Source of the DNA: Escallonia rubra
Taxonomy: Eukaryota; Streptophyta; Magnoliopsida; Escalloniales; Escalloniaceae
Assembly (NCBI GenBank): GCA_033065855.1
Contig: JAVXUO010000600.1
Location: 62,001 to 126,000, forward strand
Length of the DNA stretch: 64,000 nucleotides
Direction: 5' to 3'
Each line of letters starts with the position of its first letter. Within the stretch, counting starts at the first letter, position 1. The notes beneath the pieces are model-generated. The model did no database searches. It saw only the letters and a program-made list of their open reading frames with translations, and was not told the DNA's origin. Made by a program: the position numbers and the translations under genes. Below, piece after piece: positions 22,095 through 33,147 of this stretch.

Positions 22095-23810
22095 ACGATA
22101 CTACTCATAGACACGTAAGCGCCCTTGACAATAAGCACAAAGGGCAATAAGTTTCACCAAATACCAAATGTAAGAAAATCAGGAGGTATATTGTCTAGTC
22201 ATTATGAATGTATGGGTGTCATATACCAAAGTTAGCCATTATCCTAGACTATTCTCCTTCATAAATTCTCTTGGCTTTGCTATATTGCAATAACTAAACA
22301 AACAAAAAATGCTTGGGTCATCGTATCCATAAAAATATTATGCATTGGTGGAAGGGAAAGGACAGATGGACGCTTACAGTTTCATTGCTCGAACAACCTG
22401 CTTTCATCAGACATGTTCCAAGTGAAAGCATATCAAGGCTGCATAAACCTATTCAACAACTTATATAGACATGAATGTTCCCCTTTGACGGTTACAAAAA
22501 TTGAGGGATTCTTGAGTTAGGTTATTAAGGTCAAGCTACAGACTAAACGAAAATATATGCTGTAATATACATTGTTTTGCAGCGTCTATAACATAAGACA
22601 AAAGAGACAGAAATGTCAGTGAAAGGTAACCCATGTACTTTGTTTTGATCAAAACCCAACGGAGCTTGTCATCAAACTAACACTTTATTGGGCAGTTTTT
22701 TAATGAAAGTAGAATGCATGTGTGGCTTTTCTCATCTTTTTGATTGGGTAACACGTATATAACTGGATAAGAAAACTACACCAGACTTAGCTTTTTCATA
22801 TAAGAAGAGAAGTGCACAACTCATTGGATGATTCCAAATATTATTATTTTTCTTCCTTGCCTTAGTGTAGCTAAGAGGGGATTGCAGAAACCCTGTGGTT
22901 TGCCACTTGTTGTGTTCTCACCCACAATAAAACACCCAACCACACCCCCTTCCCCACTATCATCCTCATCATCGAACTTAGCAATTTACCTTCTTAATCC
23001 ATCCTAAGCTAAACCCACCAAGATACCACTTACCACTGCCGCCACGATCAATAACCCACTTGTTAAACTTTGTCGCGACCGCAGTCAATAGAACACCAAA
23101 AGGTTGATATAATTTAGCCTCCTTTAATTCCTTAATTCTACAAGATTGAAACTAGATCAGACAAATTGGTGATTGAAGTGGAAAATGTAGGGTTTTGAAC
23201 CTATCACTAAATTTCTCAATAAAGCTTGTATTCTTGCAACCACAGAGGGCGTTTAAAGCTGAGGGTTCGAAAACCAACCGCAAACAAGTAACTACACACA
23301 GAGAGGTGTACATATACAGGGCGAGAGTTCTCCTCTCTACCCACTTAAAAGTAAATGCTTTCTCTTTCTTATAGGTTTCCAGAAAGAGTCCTCTTTCAAA
23401 AGGTAACTGAAAAATGATCCATCTTTTTTGGGGGGGAATTGCTCAAAAAACCCTGTGGTTTGCTGCTTGTTGCATTTTAAACCTTCAAGTTTAAAAGGTT
23501 GCCATTTGGACCTCAAGATTGGGCCACTTGTTTGAAAAAGAACCTTCTGCAGGTTGTTGACAAAAAATGCTGAGGTAAGCATGATGTAGACTGGCAAATC
23601 TATAACTTTGTCCTTTTGGCTGTGTTGGGGAAAAGATCTATAAGGAGAATTGTCCAAGAAATTCTGAACTTTGCCCTGTGTTGCAATATGAACCGCTGTG
23701 TTACGAAAATTAGTAACTTTGTTTGGCCATAATTTTTTTGTACATACTAGGTAGAAATAAGACGTAAGAAGTTACAGCAGGGGCTAACATAGTTTCTGCT
23801 TAAACTTTAT
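22095..23810. other. Gene-free stretch with decayed repeats
   Basis: No gene is supported. The phrase AACCCTGTGGTTTGC.(A/G)CTTGTTG appears twice (about 22889 and 23449), marking related repeats. A 63-base exon-like open segment (about 22384-22446, minus) is flanked by AG and GT but has no recognizable product. Confidence 0.4.
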
Positions 23811-23814
23811 AGTC

Positions 23815-24005
23815 CCAGGTATGACTATTTAATAGCACTTGAGATGGTTTGGCCACATTGAAAAAGTCCAAAGATGCTACTTCATGAAAAGAAGTGTTGA
23901 CAAAGGACTCAAAATTGTAGACACATGTCACATATCAACAACACGAGTTCGGACAAGGGAGAATGGCAAAGAAAGTCTAACGTAGGCTCTTAAGTTGTCA
24001 TCTGC
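23815..24005 (+). mobile_element. RTE-type LINE fragment
   Basis: One frame gives RWFGHIEKVQRC, then a degraded RGRP..W-like segment (RTRENGKESLT). Plant RTE ORF ends read RW.GHV.R.P......, GRGRPKKTW.E.V. Its 3' end was lost where the GC-rich LTR-like unit begins near 24021. Confidence 0.45.
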
Positions 24006-24020
24006 TCTAAAGGCTCAAGT

Positions 24021-25927
24021 TGTTAGATAATGGGCCCGACAATGTATATCATGCTTAAATAGGTATTGCCGAGGAAAGATGGTTCGGATGCCACGTGAGG
24101 TGCCACAAAGGATGCAGTCTGCGTTAGCTTCCAAGTAGACAAAATGGGAGACAGCAAGGATGGAGTAAGGGCTGAGAGCAAGGCTCCCCAGGCAGGTCAC
24201 GAGGGCTGGCAGCGCCGCGTCAGCAGGGAGACGAGGAACCGGGGCGACAGTCAACAACCAACAGTCCACGTCAAGGGTGCAGCGCCAATGATCCAACGTC
24301 AGGAGGTGGAATGTCTTTCTCTCACTAGAAATCCAGAGAGAATGGGTTTTAGAGAGAGAAAGTGGAAATGTCAAATGAGAGAGAAGTCCTTGAATAAGCT
24401 CCAGAATCCACTATATATAGGCACAAATATGCGCGTGTCATCAGCCGACACGTGTCGTCCTCCGGGAGTGACACGTCGCTGTAGGGGGTCCCGCAGTATT
24501 GACTGTCCGTCGAATATGCCGGTCCCCGAGTTCGTGCTACACTGCCCTTACAACGTCCCTCTGCCTGTCTGAGGAGACTGACCACACCGCGGTAGCATGG
24601 TCAGAGCAGCCCGTTGCCCCAGCCTCCAGTCCAAGCCCTTACTGAATCCCACGAGATGCGTCATGAGACGCGCCGAGATCCTGGCAGCGGTGAGGGTTGC
24701 CCCTGCAGCCAACTGCCAGGCGTGCCGGACACGATGCCCTCCGAGGACCTGCTCCCGTCCCGGAGTGACTCGCGGTTCATTGCCCTGGCGATATCAATGA
24801 TCAATGGTAATATGAGTGCGCATGCTCACAGCTCGATACCCAGAGTCCGTGGTGGGGGGTCCTCGTGCTGGAACACTACGAGCGGAGCCCTCCCAAAGCC
24901 TGTCGGTTGATTGTGAGGGCGAGGGCCGGAGCCCCCGGTTGATTGAGCCGGCGAGGGCATTAGGGTTGCGAGCCCATCCCGGATGCGAGGGCCGGAGCCC
25001 CGTCGCTTTGATTGAGACGACGATGGCTATAAGGTTGAGAGCCCATCCCGGATGCGAGGGCCGGAGCCCCGTCGCTTTGATTGAGACGGCGATGGCTATA
25101 AGGTTGTGAGCCCATCCCGGATGCGAGGGCCGGAGCCCCGTCTCTTTGATTGAGACGGCGATGGCTATAAGGTTGTGAGCCCATCCCGGTGCGAGGGCCG
25201 GAGCCCCGTCGCTTTGATTGAGACGGCGATGGCTATAAGGTTGTGAGCCCATCCCGGATGCGAGGGTCGGAGCCCCGTCAGTTGATTGAGCCGGCGAGGG
25301 CTTAAGGTTGCGAGCCCGTCCCGCCGCGAGGGCCGGAGACCTGTCAGTTGATTGGGCCGGCGAGGGCTTAAGGTTGCGAGCCCGTCCTGCCGCGAGGGCC
25401 AGAGCCCTGTCAGTTGATTGAGCCGGCGAGGGCATTATGGTTGTGCGCCCGTCCCGCCGTGAGGAGTCCTTGTGCCGGAGCACTCTGAGCGCGTCAAGGT
25501 AGCATCCCGGAGGAGCCGTCTACCTGGCGGAAGGGGAGTTAAAGAGCTCCCTGGCAGAGATGGTGCGCTGGTGACGGGAGTCGCGGAGGTGGCGCGCAGC
25601 GACGGAGGTCGCTGGGATGATGCGCGGGCGCGGCGACGAAGGTCGCGGAGATGGTGCGCGGGCAAGGTGACGAAGGTCGCAGAGATGATGCCCGGGCGCG
25701 GCGACGAAGGTCGCAACTACGGCGTGCGCGCGACGGTAATCGGTCATCAAGGTAGGTGGCCGAACCCCCAGGGTGGCCGACCCCCTTAAGGGGGAAGACA
25801 AACCAAGACTGCTTCACAAAGGGAAAAAAAAGCACGTGACTTGAGCATGTGTCGCTTTGACCGGCCTGTGAGCGTTGAAAAGTTGACCGTTGAATATGCC
25901 GACGTGTCATGAGAATTGGGACCCCCA
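24021..25927 (-). mobile_element. GC-rich LTR-like unit, probable solo or truncated LTR
   Basis: A sharp GC-rich island. On the minus strand a TATA box (CCTATATATAGTGG, about 24410-24422) is followed by a leader-like TCTCTCTCTAAAACCC segment, as in the R-U5 part of Gypsy LTRs. Possible ends are TGGGGGTCCC at 25927 and TAACA at 24021 (minus), but no clean 5-bp duplication and no primer-binding site were seen. It holds the 66/69-bp minisatellite and a (GAGATGGTGCGC) related stretch at 25550-25730. Long frames on both strands (for example 24794-25483) follow from repeat periods divisible by three. Confidence 0.5.
24900..25455. repeat. 66/69-bp GC-rich minisatellite
   Basis: About eight units containing GCGAGGGCCGGAGCCC, a variable GTCGCTTTGATTGAGAC or GTCAGTTGATTGAGCC block, and AAGGTTGTGAGCCCATCCC. 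AGCCC anchors occur at 24971, 25040, 25109, 25178, 25246, 25313 and 25379. Spacing is 69, 69, 69, 68, 67 and 66. There are two sub-types: 69-bp GCTTTGATTG units on the left, 66-bp GTTGATTG units on the right. Confidence 0.9.
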
Positions 25928-26158
25928 GTTGGCCTATAGGTGTAGCCAAGATAGAGTGGGAACAATATGTAAGCCAACTAGTTTGGGACAAGGCTCAATT
26001 AGTTTGAGTAGATGTTGTAGATAGATATTTTTTAACTTGTCTCAGCAGGCTCCACGTGACTCTCTCGTGTATATGACTATCATGTAGCAATGCCCATCAG
26101 AAGAAGTAGATAAATCAAGGGCAGGATTTGTCTCAGCACACTCCACGTGATCCTCTAG
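25928..26158. other. Short intergenic stretch before the Copia
   Basis: Contains two related ~33-base segments, CTTGTCTCAGCAGGCTCCACGTGACTCTCTCG (26038) and TTTGTCTCAGCACACTCCACGTGATCCTCTAG (26127), which look like an old direct duplication. The Copia element entered at the end of the second. Confidence 0.5.
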
Positions 26159-26424
26159 TGTTGCAAATTGCACTTACTGAAGAACTAAGAGAACTCTCTT
26201 GTTGTTTGATGATTGACAAATAGAACTTAAGACTTACATTTATAGACTTCAAAATTAAACTAACAGCCTAAATAAAAGCAACAGACTCCAAAAATAAAGC
26301 CACATTCCACAGAAATAGCAACCACCTGCCACATGATTATCTACTTCCTGTAGACCAGGTCTAATGTGATTACTCCAAACTGTCCTCCTCATTAGTAGCC
26401 TTTGGTTGGTGATGAACCTTAACA
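26159..26424 (-). repeat. Copia 3' LTR
   Basis: 266 bp, 97.7 percent identical to the other LTR by direct comparison (six substitutions, no indels). Ends TGTTGC and TTAACA on the plus strand. Confidence 0.96.
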
Positions 26425-27954
26425 CTTCCCCTCAGTGCCAACCTTCTACACGTTACTCCTAATAAATCTCTAAATTTTGAGAATTTATTATAGCAGAGAG
26501 CTTTGGTCAGTACATCTGCTACTTGATCATCTGTCCGAATTGGCATCAATCTGATATCTCCCTTGAGAACTTTCTCCCTTATAAAATGATGTTGTACCTC
26601 AACATGTTTTGTCCTGGCATGGAACACAGGATTCTCTGCAAGTTTGATTGCACTTTCACTATCACAATGTAAGGTGATTGGACAATCCACATGTTGATGA
26701 AGCTCTTTAAATAACATGGCTAACCATGTGCTTTCTTGTGCCGCCATTGCTGCTGCTCGATATTCAGCTTTTGTGGTTGACAAAGACACGGTTGGTTGGC
26801 TCCCGATCCGAGATTAAAACAATAACATGTTGTCGACCTTCTTGTTGATTTATCCCCTGCATAATCAGCATCACAAAATCCATTGATTTTGTAACCTCCT
26901 CTTCTATACATGATACCAAAATCAATAGTTCCTTGTAGATACTTTAGTATTCGTCGAGCAGCTTCAAGATGAGGCTTCTTAGGAGCTTGCATAAATCTGC
27001 TTACCATACCAACTGCCTGAACAATATCGGGCCTAGTTAGTGTCAAATATATCAAACTCCCAATCAATTGTCTGTACTTAGTTGGATCTTTGATGTCTTC
27101 CCCTTCATCCATGTGAAGATTAGCATTAACTTCCATTGGAGTTTCAATAACATTGCTTCCAAACAACCCAAAACGAATAAGTAGATCCTTTGCATATTTC
27201 TGTTGACACAGAAATATGCCTTCTTCATTTTGCTCAAGTTCAAGCCCAAGAAAATGATGTAGCTCTCCTAGCTTCTTCAAATGAAATCGTACTCCAAGAT
27301 TGACTTGAACTCTGTCAATTTCTTCACTATCATCACCGGTTATAATCAGATCATCAACATAAATTAAAATGACAGAAATCTGCCCATTTGCGAGTTTCAC
27401 AAACAGGCTAGAATCTGCAGCAGTCATTGAGTAGCCAATCGCTTGAAGAAATTCTGCAATTTTTCCAAACCAAGCTCTTGGAGCTTGTTTCAACCTGTAA
27501 AGTGCTTTCCGCAATCTGCATACATAGTGCGGATATGTCGTGCTCTCAAAACCTTTGGGTTGTTCCATAAAGATTTCCCGATCAACTTCACCATGCAAAA
27601 ATGCATTTTTACATCCATTTGCCACAACCTCCATTTTAAACAAGCGGCAAGAGCAATAAGAACTCTAACTGTTGTAATTTTAGCCACAGGACTAAAAGTA
27701 TCATCATAATCATGCCCGTATTGCTGAGAAAAACCTCGCGCTGCAAGTCGCGCCTTGTACCTTTCTATGTCACCATTCGCCTTCATCTTAATCTTGTATA
27801 CCCATTTACAAGAAATGGTCTTCACATCAGATGGTCGTGGCACAAGATCCCATGTCTCATTTTGTTGCAAAGCCTTGATTTCTTCAATCATTGCTTCTCT
27901 CCAATTGATGTTGCCTTGTGCATCTTCAAAAGAAATTGGCTCATCTTTTGTTGT
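26378..27954 (-). pseudogene. Copia reverse transcriptase and RNase H, frameshifted
   Basis: Continues in frame after the TGA: WREAMIEEIKALQQNETWDL, CKWVYKIKMKANGDIERYKA, RLAARGFSQQYGHDYDDTFS. Near 27610 one base is lost in an A run, breaking the DVKNAFLHG motif. The next frame (27643-26720) holds EVDREIFMEQPKGFE, the catalytic YVDDLIITG, and RPDIVQAVGMVSRFMQAPK. A second break after LGSGA (about 26790) removed around seven codons. The last frame (26789-26370) has SLSTTKAEYRAAAMAAQE of RNase H and runs into the LTR. Confidence 0.92.
26425..26433 (-). promoter_or_regulatory. Copia polypurine tract
   Basis: GAGGGGAAG on the minus strand lies directly against the 3' LTR, the normal place for priming of plus-strand DNA. 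Confidence 0.9.
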
Positions 27955-30636
27955 TCATGTGAATGCAGCTGCAACACTCAAATTTGCATACCTTAGATTC
28001 GGTTTTGAAATGCGTTTAGATCGTCGTGGTCCTTCACTAACACCTTCCACATCAGATGTATTGTCCTGAGGACCTCCTGATGATCTGACCATCTCTTCTT
28101 CGTCATGACTACTCGTATCTTCATGAGTAGATATGGGTTCTGTCAGAGCACTTGCTTTCTCTAGCATCTCCATCTCGACTTGCCGATTTTCTGGTGCAAT
28201 TGCTTGATCAGATGGCCACCACGAAGATGATTCATCGAACACTACATTTCTTGAAATGTGTACACGGCCCGTGTTGGGATCAATGTATCTCCTTCCCTTT
28301 CTCTCGGAGTCATATCCAGTGAATATGCCTATAATGGATCTCTTGTCAAATTTACTACGTAAATGATCAGGTACAAATACATAGCAAACAGACCCAAAAA
28401 CCTGAAAATGGTTTACACTAGGTGTATGCGCAAACAATCTTCCAAAAGGCGACACGAAACCCAGTCTTGCTTGGGGTAACCTATTTGCGATGTCTATGGC
28501 AGCACCCATGCATTCTGCCCAGAATCTTGTTAGAACATTTTTGGCAGGCAGCGTACTCCTTGCTGCCTCGGGAAGGTGTCGATTCTTCCTTTCATCTATC
28601 ACGTTTTCTTGAGGTGTGTTCGGACAAGTGAATTGCCTTGAGATCCCTTGCTTTTGAGTATACGTTGAAAACTCAAGAGAAGAGTACTCACCACCATTGT
28701 CGGACCTCAAACATTTTATTTTACACTTGAGACTAGCTTCTACTTGATTCTGGAATTCTACAAACTTTTTGAACACTTCAGACTTTTCTTTAATAAAATA
28801 CGCCCACACATATCTAGAAAAATCATCAATGAAAGTTACCATGTACTTTTTGCCTCCAAAAGATTTTGTTTTGCCTTTGCCAAACACATCTGAATGTACC
28901 AGTTCTAGCGGCATTTTCGCTTGAAACTTTGACTCAGCATATGGAAATTGTTGGGCTTTGCCATATTGACAACCTGAACATACAACATCATATCGTACTT
29001 CCAGTTGAGGAAGCCCTCTTACCAGCTGTGTTTGCATCATTACCTTAAGTTTTGTGAAGCCAACAGGAGGAAGCCTCGTGTGCCATAGATCAGTTGTTTC
29101 ATGCTTCCTTGTTCTGTCAACGTATGCTTCTTGAGCTGTCATAACATAGACAGATTCAAGCCTTCTTCCCTGCATGTAAGGTTCCCCTGAAATTTCTACA
29201 GATTCATATACTTTTACATCATCAGGCCCAAACACAACATAACCACCAGATTTGGTTAGTTGAGACACTGAAAGCAAATTTTTCTTCATATCTGGAACAT
29301 GATATACGTTTTCAAGCACAAGATCTTTTTGAGTTGATGCTGGTGTACATGATACATTACCGACATGAGCAATGGAGAGTTTGGCATTATTTGCAGTGAC
29401 CACACTCCTCTTCCCTTTGTAGTTAGTCTTGCAAACAAATTTCCTTTCATCACCTGTCATGTGATTGGAGCAGCCGGAGTCGATAATCCATTCTTTGGAG
29501 TGGATTGAATTATTCAGTCTGCTTGCTTCTGCCGAGCTAGTAATGTCGTCTTCATCAACCGCTGTGAAAACAACATCGTGTTGATGTTTACGAAGCACGA
29601 ACTCCTCCCATTCTTGGTCTTCAGATGCGTACTCAATTGATTGATCTTCGACAATTGAAATGAATGCTCCCCATTCTTCTTCACTGTCATCATGAGATTT
29701 GTTAGAACCCGCTTTATAATTATCAACAACAGCATTACCTTCCTCAAACATCTTCATTGGTGTGCGGAAATCTTTAGTAAGGTGGCCGGTTTTACCACAA
29801 TTACAGCAAAGTGCACGACAATTTCTAGCAAAATGGCCAACCTTACCACAATTGTAACAGGTCACTTTGGTTTTGAAGTTGGATTCTTGCTTTTCTGATT
29901 CTCGACCATTTGAAGCTTCCCCTGTTTGGAGACTTCCTTGGCTTTGCTTATTCTTGTTTCTGGACTTATTCCCTCGTCCCACAAAGAGTGCTTCTTCATT
30001 ATCTTTGACAGATAGGCCTGCCATTTGCTTTGCCAAACTCTCCTGATTTGCTAGAAGACTTTCTAGCTCAAGTAAAGATGGTTGACTAGGCCACCCTTGA
30101 ATAGCAGTAATAAAACCACTATATTCTGGCTTTAATCCGCGGATAATAATTCGCCGTTGCCTTGCATCTGAGATTCTTGATTCCTTGTCGAGTTGAGAAA
30201 TCTCTTGACAAATCATTTTAACTCTTATAAAGTAATCTGAGATAGTCATAGTACCTTGGCTTAATGACCCGATCTCATTTTCCAGCATTTGTAGTCGAGC
30301 TCCATTCTTTTTCGAAAACAAAGTGGCAAAGGCATCCCATGCCTCTTTAGGAGATTTTGCATCACGGATGTGATCAAGCAGATCCTTTTGTGTGGAAGCC
30401 TTCAGTACAAACAAGGCTTTTCCAGCTTTAATTTTCCATTTTCTCAGCACCTCGCCAAATTCTGAAGCAGCATTTGGTGGAGTTGTATCAGCTCCGTTGA
30501 CGACATCCCACAAATCTTGCCCTTGGAGATACGACTCTAGGCATGACTTCCAATCATTGTAGTTGGTATGAGTCAACTTTTCAATTCCACCAACAGAGTT
30601 AGGAAACTCCATGACAGCAAAGTACTCTTTGATCAA
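27955..30636 (-). pseudogene. Copia gag-protease-integrase ORF (ends at a nonsense codon)
   Basis: An 893-codon frame; the likely start is MEFPNSVGG, a few codons in. GAG has KLTHTNYNDWKSCLESYL. Zinc knuckle 1 is complete (CYNCGKVGHFARNC). Knuckle 2 has lost its last Cys (CCNCGKTGHLTKDF). Protease has WIIDSGCSNHMTG. Integrase has the zinc-binding region ending CSGCQYGKAQ, then the core with HSDVFG (Asp), DDFSRY and RSDNGGEYSS (Asp); near the third acidic position NTPQENVIDERKN differs from the usual N.TPQQNGVVERKNR, but the Glu is present. The C-terminal GKR-type region is VFGSVCYVFVPDHLRSKFD. The frame ends at TGA (27957-27955) after RRSKRISKPNLRY, where reverse transcriptase would continue in the same frame. 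Confidence 0.93.
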
Positions 30637-30672
30637 ACACTCTCTATTTCAGTAAGGGGATTACTTGAACCT

Positions 30673-30685
30673 GGCTCTGATGCCA
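30673..30685 (-). promoter_or_regulatory. Copia primer-binding site
   Basis: TGGCATCAGAGCC lies three bases after the 5' LTR. Plant initiator Met tRNA priming sites read TGGTATCAGAGCC; one position differs. Confidence 0.88.
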
Positions 30686-30688
30686 GAA

Positions 30689-30954
30689 TGTTACAAATTG
30701 CTCTTACTGAAGAACTAAGAGAACTCTCTTGTTGTTTGATGATTGACAAATAGAACTTAAGACTTACATTTATAGACTTCAAAATTAAACTAACAGCCTA
30801 AATAAAAGCAACAGACTCCAAAAATAAAGCAACATCCCACAAAAATAGCAACCACCTGCCACATGATTATCTACTTCCTGTAGACCAGGTCTAATATGAT
30901 TACTCCAAACTGTCCTCCTCATTAGTAGCCTTTGGTTGGTGATGAACCTTAACA
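30689..30954 (-). repeat. Copia 5' LTR
   Basis: 266 bp; would hold the element's promoter. Differs from the 3' LTR at six sites only, pointing to a fairly recent insertion. Confidence 0.96.
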
Positions 30955-30959
30955 TCTGG

Positions 30960-32375
30960 TGCACATGATATCAGGTAACAACACCCATCATTCTGTCCCC
31001 TACAAATATCTTTCATTGCAAGAACTAATCAAGGATGATAAAGCATGATCTGAGAAGAATATCTACCTCTTTAAAAGAGGAGAAAGAGAAGGCAAAAGTA
31101 AAACTTACAAGAAGAAGAAGCACAATAAGACGTCGGTTAAAACTTCTCAAAAGGAAAGATGCCAAAAAAGTAAGCCAAGAATGAAATCCTAAGCCTAGAC
31201 ATTTTATGTTTAGAACAGAAGTGGTAGTGATCAGAAGCAAATCGTCGATATAGAAGTTTTTTTCTTCAATCTAACCAATACTCTTGCTTGCGCTTCTTTG
31301 ACAGGTTAAAGTTCACTTGAAACACACCAGTCTGACATACCAGAATCATTCTCCCAACAATAACTTCATATTACGAACTACATTTACTGATACATCTCTT
31401 CCGGTGAATATACTTCCCAAAATAACTTTAATGGACTCAGGTGCATATGTACAATACAACTACAAAGACGTGATCAGTGCATACCAATTGTCAAAGTCAT
31501 ATACCATACCATCATTTTTATCTACAAGACACACTCAACCCACTATTGCCTAGGCTCTCAGCTTCAAGCATGACTGACTTGCCTACAGTCATTTACTTAC
31601 ATTACTACCCGCTGTCATTCATTTGTCATTAGAAATAGAATCCTTTATTTCTGTAGTCCGTAAACCAAACCAGGAAAAGATGAATTAACGTACTCAGTTG
31701 ATACCAGAGCATCTTGAAGAAGGAAAAGAGTGCATTATCGTATTAGAACATTTGAGTTCATATCTCGAACTATCTATCTTGTTGAAGGTCTAGTCCAATA
31801 CTACTACATTAATGGGGCATTGGTAGACATTTTATGTGAGTTTTAAGGTTTTCCAGAATCTAGAGAGAACATTCAAAGCGTTGCACAAAAAAATTACTTG
31901 GAATAAAGGTTGAGGGCGAAACTCTTCTACATATTTAGGCATCTATACTGACCAAGCCCTTGGGCCGTAGCCAATCATATTCACTTCGCTTTCTCCTATT
32001 TCTTGCCTGATGGATTTTCCAGTTATTTCACCACCGGTGTGTGCAACCCAACCAAGACTTGAACAACCCGAAAAAAATATTTTTAAAATATCAACGACAA
32101 CTTTTCCCCATAATTCAGCCCAGAATACAAGAATTCTAAAAAGTCCTGCATCACCATACAGTTTTAATCAAGCTCCTGGCGAAATTTTATATAACTCACT
32201 AATTCTTCTATAAGGCATATGCAAATAAAGTGACTGAGTTGAAAGTTTTGTTGAAGCTCCCGATACATGGCATAGAAGCAAAAGAATCTGTCTTCTGTAA
32301 TATAAAGAACACATCTCAAGCCTTTTAAAAGCAGAACTAGCAGCTATAATAGAAGGAAGGATAAGTTTCATTTAC
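30960..32375. other. Gene-free stretch within the nucleotidyltransferase locus
   Basis: I searched the minus strand for the missing family motifs (VPI.K, CD.S..N, RF..L..L.K.WAK) and did not find them. No other gene or clear repeat is visible. If the gene is alive, its missing exons should be here or between 22.1 and 26.1 kb. Confidence 0.4.
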
Positions 32376-32523
32376 TTTGAAGTGCATTCAACTTTTTAGC
32401 AAACTTCCTAAGTGCTCTAATCTTCTTTTCTTTAGGGAACTTAGCTGCATCGCTGTTAAATTTTACAGACAGATCCAGATCACTTGTAGAACTGAAGATA
32501 TCCATTGTAGAGTGACCAATGAA
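32376..32523 (-). CDS. Nucleotidyltransferase exon with SDLDLS motif
   Basis: Reading leftward from an acceptor (TTATAG|TTC) to a donor (CAAA|GTAAAT), 148 bases encode FIGHSTMDIFSSTSDLDLSV and continue through FPKEKKIRALRKFAKKLNAL. The family pattern is YGSF.MD.FS..SDLDLS...; the two Asp of DLD bind the catalytic metal. The residues before MDIF (FIGHST) differ from the usual YGSFV, so the upstream boundary or the motif may be damaged. The following exon was not identified. Confidence 0.7.
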
Positions 32524-33147
32524 CTATAAGATGTGTGGAATACCCACCTTTCTCACATATTGCCATGATGCATCCTACAATGCCTTTAGCAACCAGTCCT
32601 AGTAGCTCTACATACAAATATGACCTCTATCACGCCATCATCAGTTCAACTCTGCAAAAGAAAAGCTAACTAACCGAGTATACTTTTCAACCAATACAAT
32701 AAAAAGGCAATGAGGCCTTGGATAAGCAACATTATAGAGTAAAAGCCACGGACAGCTTCAACTTTAATATAAATACGAAAAAGCTGGAAAGGAAGATGGA
32801 AATCGGAGGAAGATGGACGGCATTGTGGTTGAATTTTGGCGTTGTAGGCTCACTAACCTGGATGGCATTGTGGTTGCTCACGAAATCCAAAATCAAAGAG
32901 TGTCATCTTCCTCTATTTCCATGCATTAATCTTTGTAAGACTTTGAATTTTTTAACTTTTCTACTCATATATTCTTCGATTCCTCCATTTCATTGTGCCA
33001 TCTACTGCTGTCTTCCTGAATTTCTCAGTTTACTATCTCATACTTGTCGGTGTGCACCTGCCCACTACATGTTTTATGATATGCCAAGACCAAAAGCGGA
33101 GAATGCACAATTTGGGAATTAAAAAGGAAGGGTTTACATTTCACATG
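32524..33147. other. Gene-free stretch, possibly 5' part of the nucleotidyltransferase locus
   Basis: The 134-codon plus frame (32718-33122) has no domain and unlike codon texture. No N-terminal nucleotidyltransferase exon was recognized. Confidence 0.35.

Larger units (their letters stand above)
26159..30954 (-). mobile_element. Full-length Ty1/Copia retrotransposon, 4796 bp
   Basis: Two 266-bp LTRs (26159-26424 and 30689-30954) start TGTT and end AACA and differ at six positions. A 5-bp duplication TCTAG/TCTGG flanks them (26154-26158, 30955-30959). Next to the right LTR is a primer-binding site TGGCATCAGAGCC (30685-30673, minus) fitting initiator Met tRNA. Next to the left LTR is a polypurine tract GAGGGGAAG (26433-26425, minus). 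The gag-pol order is GAG, protease, integrase, reverse transcriptase, RNase H, as in Copia. A nonsense codon and two frame breaks make it non-autonomous. It lies within the nucleotidyltransferase locus on the same strand. Confidence 0.97.
17384..32523 (-). pseudogene. TUTase-like nucleotidyltransferase gene, dispersed and probably broken
   Basis: Five exons on one strand, in the right order, resemble the plant nucleotidyltransferase/PAP-associated family (HESO1-related, At3g45750-like). Such proteins add nucleotides, often uridines, to RNA 3' ends. Exon ends have clean GT-AG sites and matching phases where adjacent exons were found. The exon at 32376-32523 carries the DLD of the catalytic pocket; exons at 19317-17384 carry the central and PAP-associated part. 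The segment with the third catalytic Asp and the start codon were not found, and an L1 LINE follows the last exon. Between the exons lie a Copia element, a GC-rich LTR-like unit, a hAT element, a SINE and an RTE tail. Either the gene has transposon-filled introns with exons I missed, or it is a relic. I favour a relic. Confidence 0.6.

Noticed and set aside
22384..22446. Exon-like minus segment (AG...LDMLSLGTCLMKAG...GT)
   Set aside because: Splice-like ends and an open frame, but I could not connect it with the missing nucleotidyltransferase region or any known product.
24794..25483. 229-codon frame with 22/23-residue repeats
   Set aside because: The unit lengths of the minisatellite are multiples of three, so any frame without a stop in the unit stays open. 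No domain, no start context, other frames open too.
32718..33122. 134-codon plus frame
   Set aside because: No domain, mixed hydrophobic and Cys-rich tail, no homologous exon structure; near but opposite to the nucleotidyltransferase strand.
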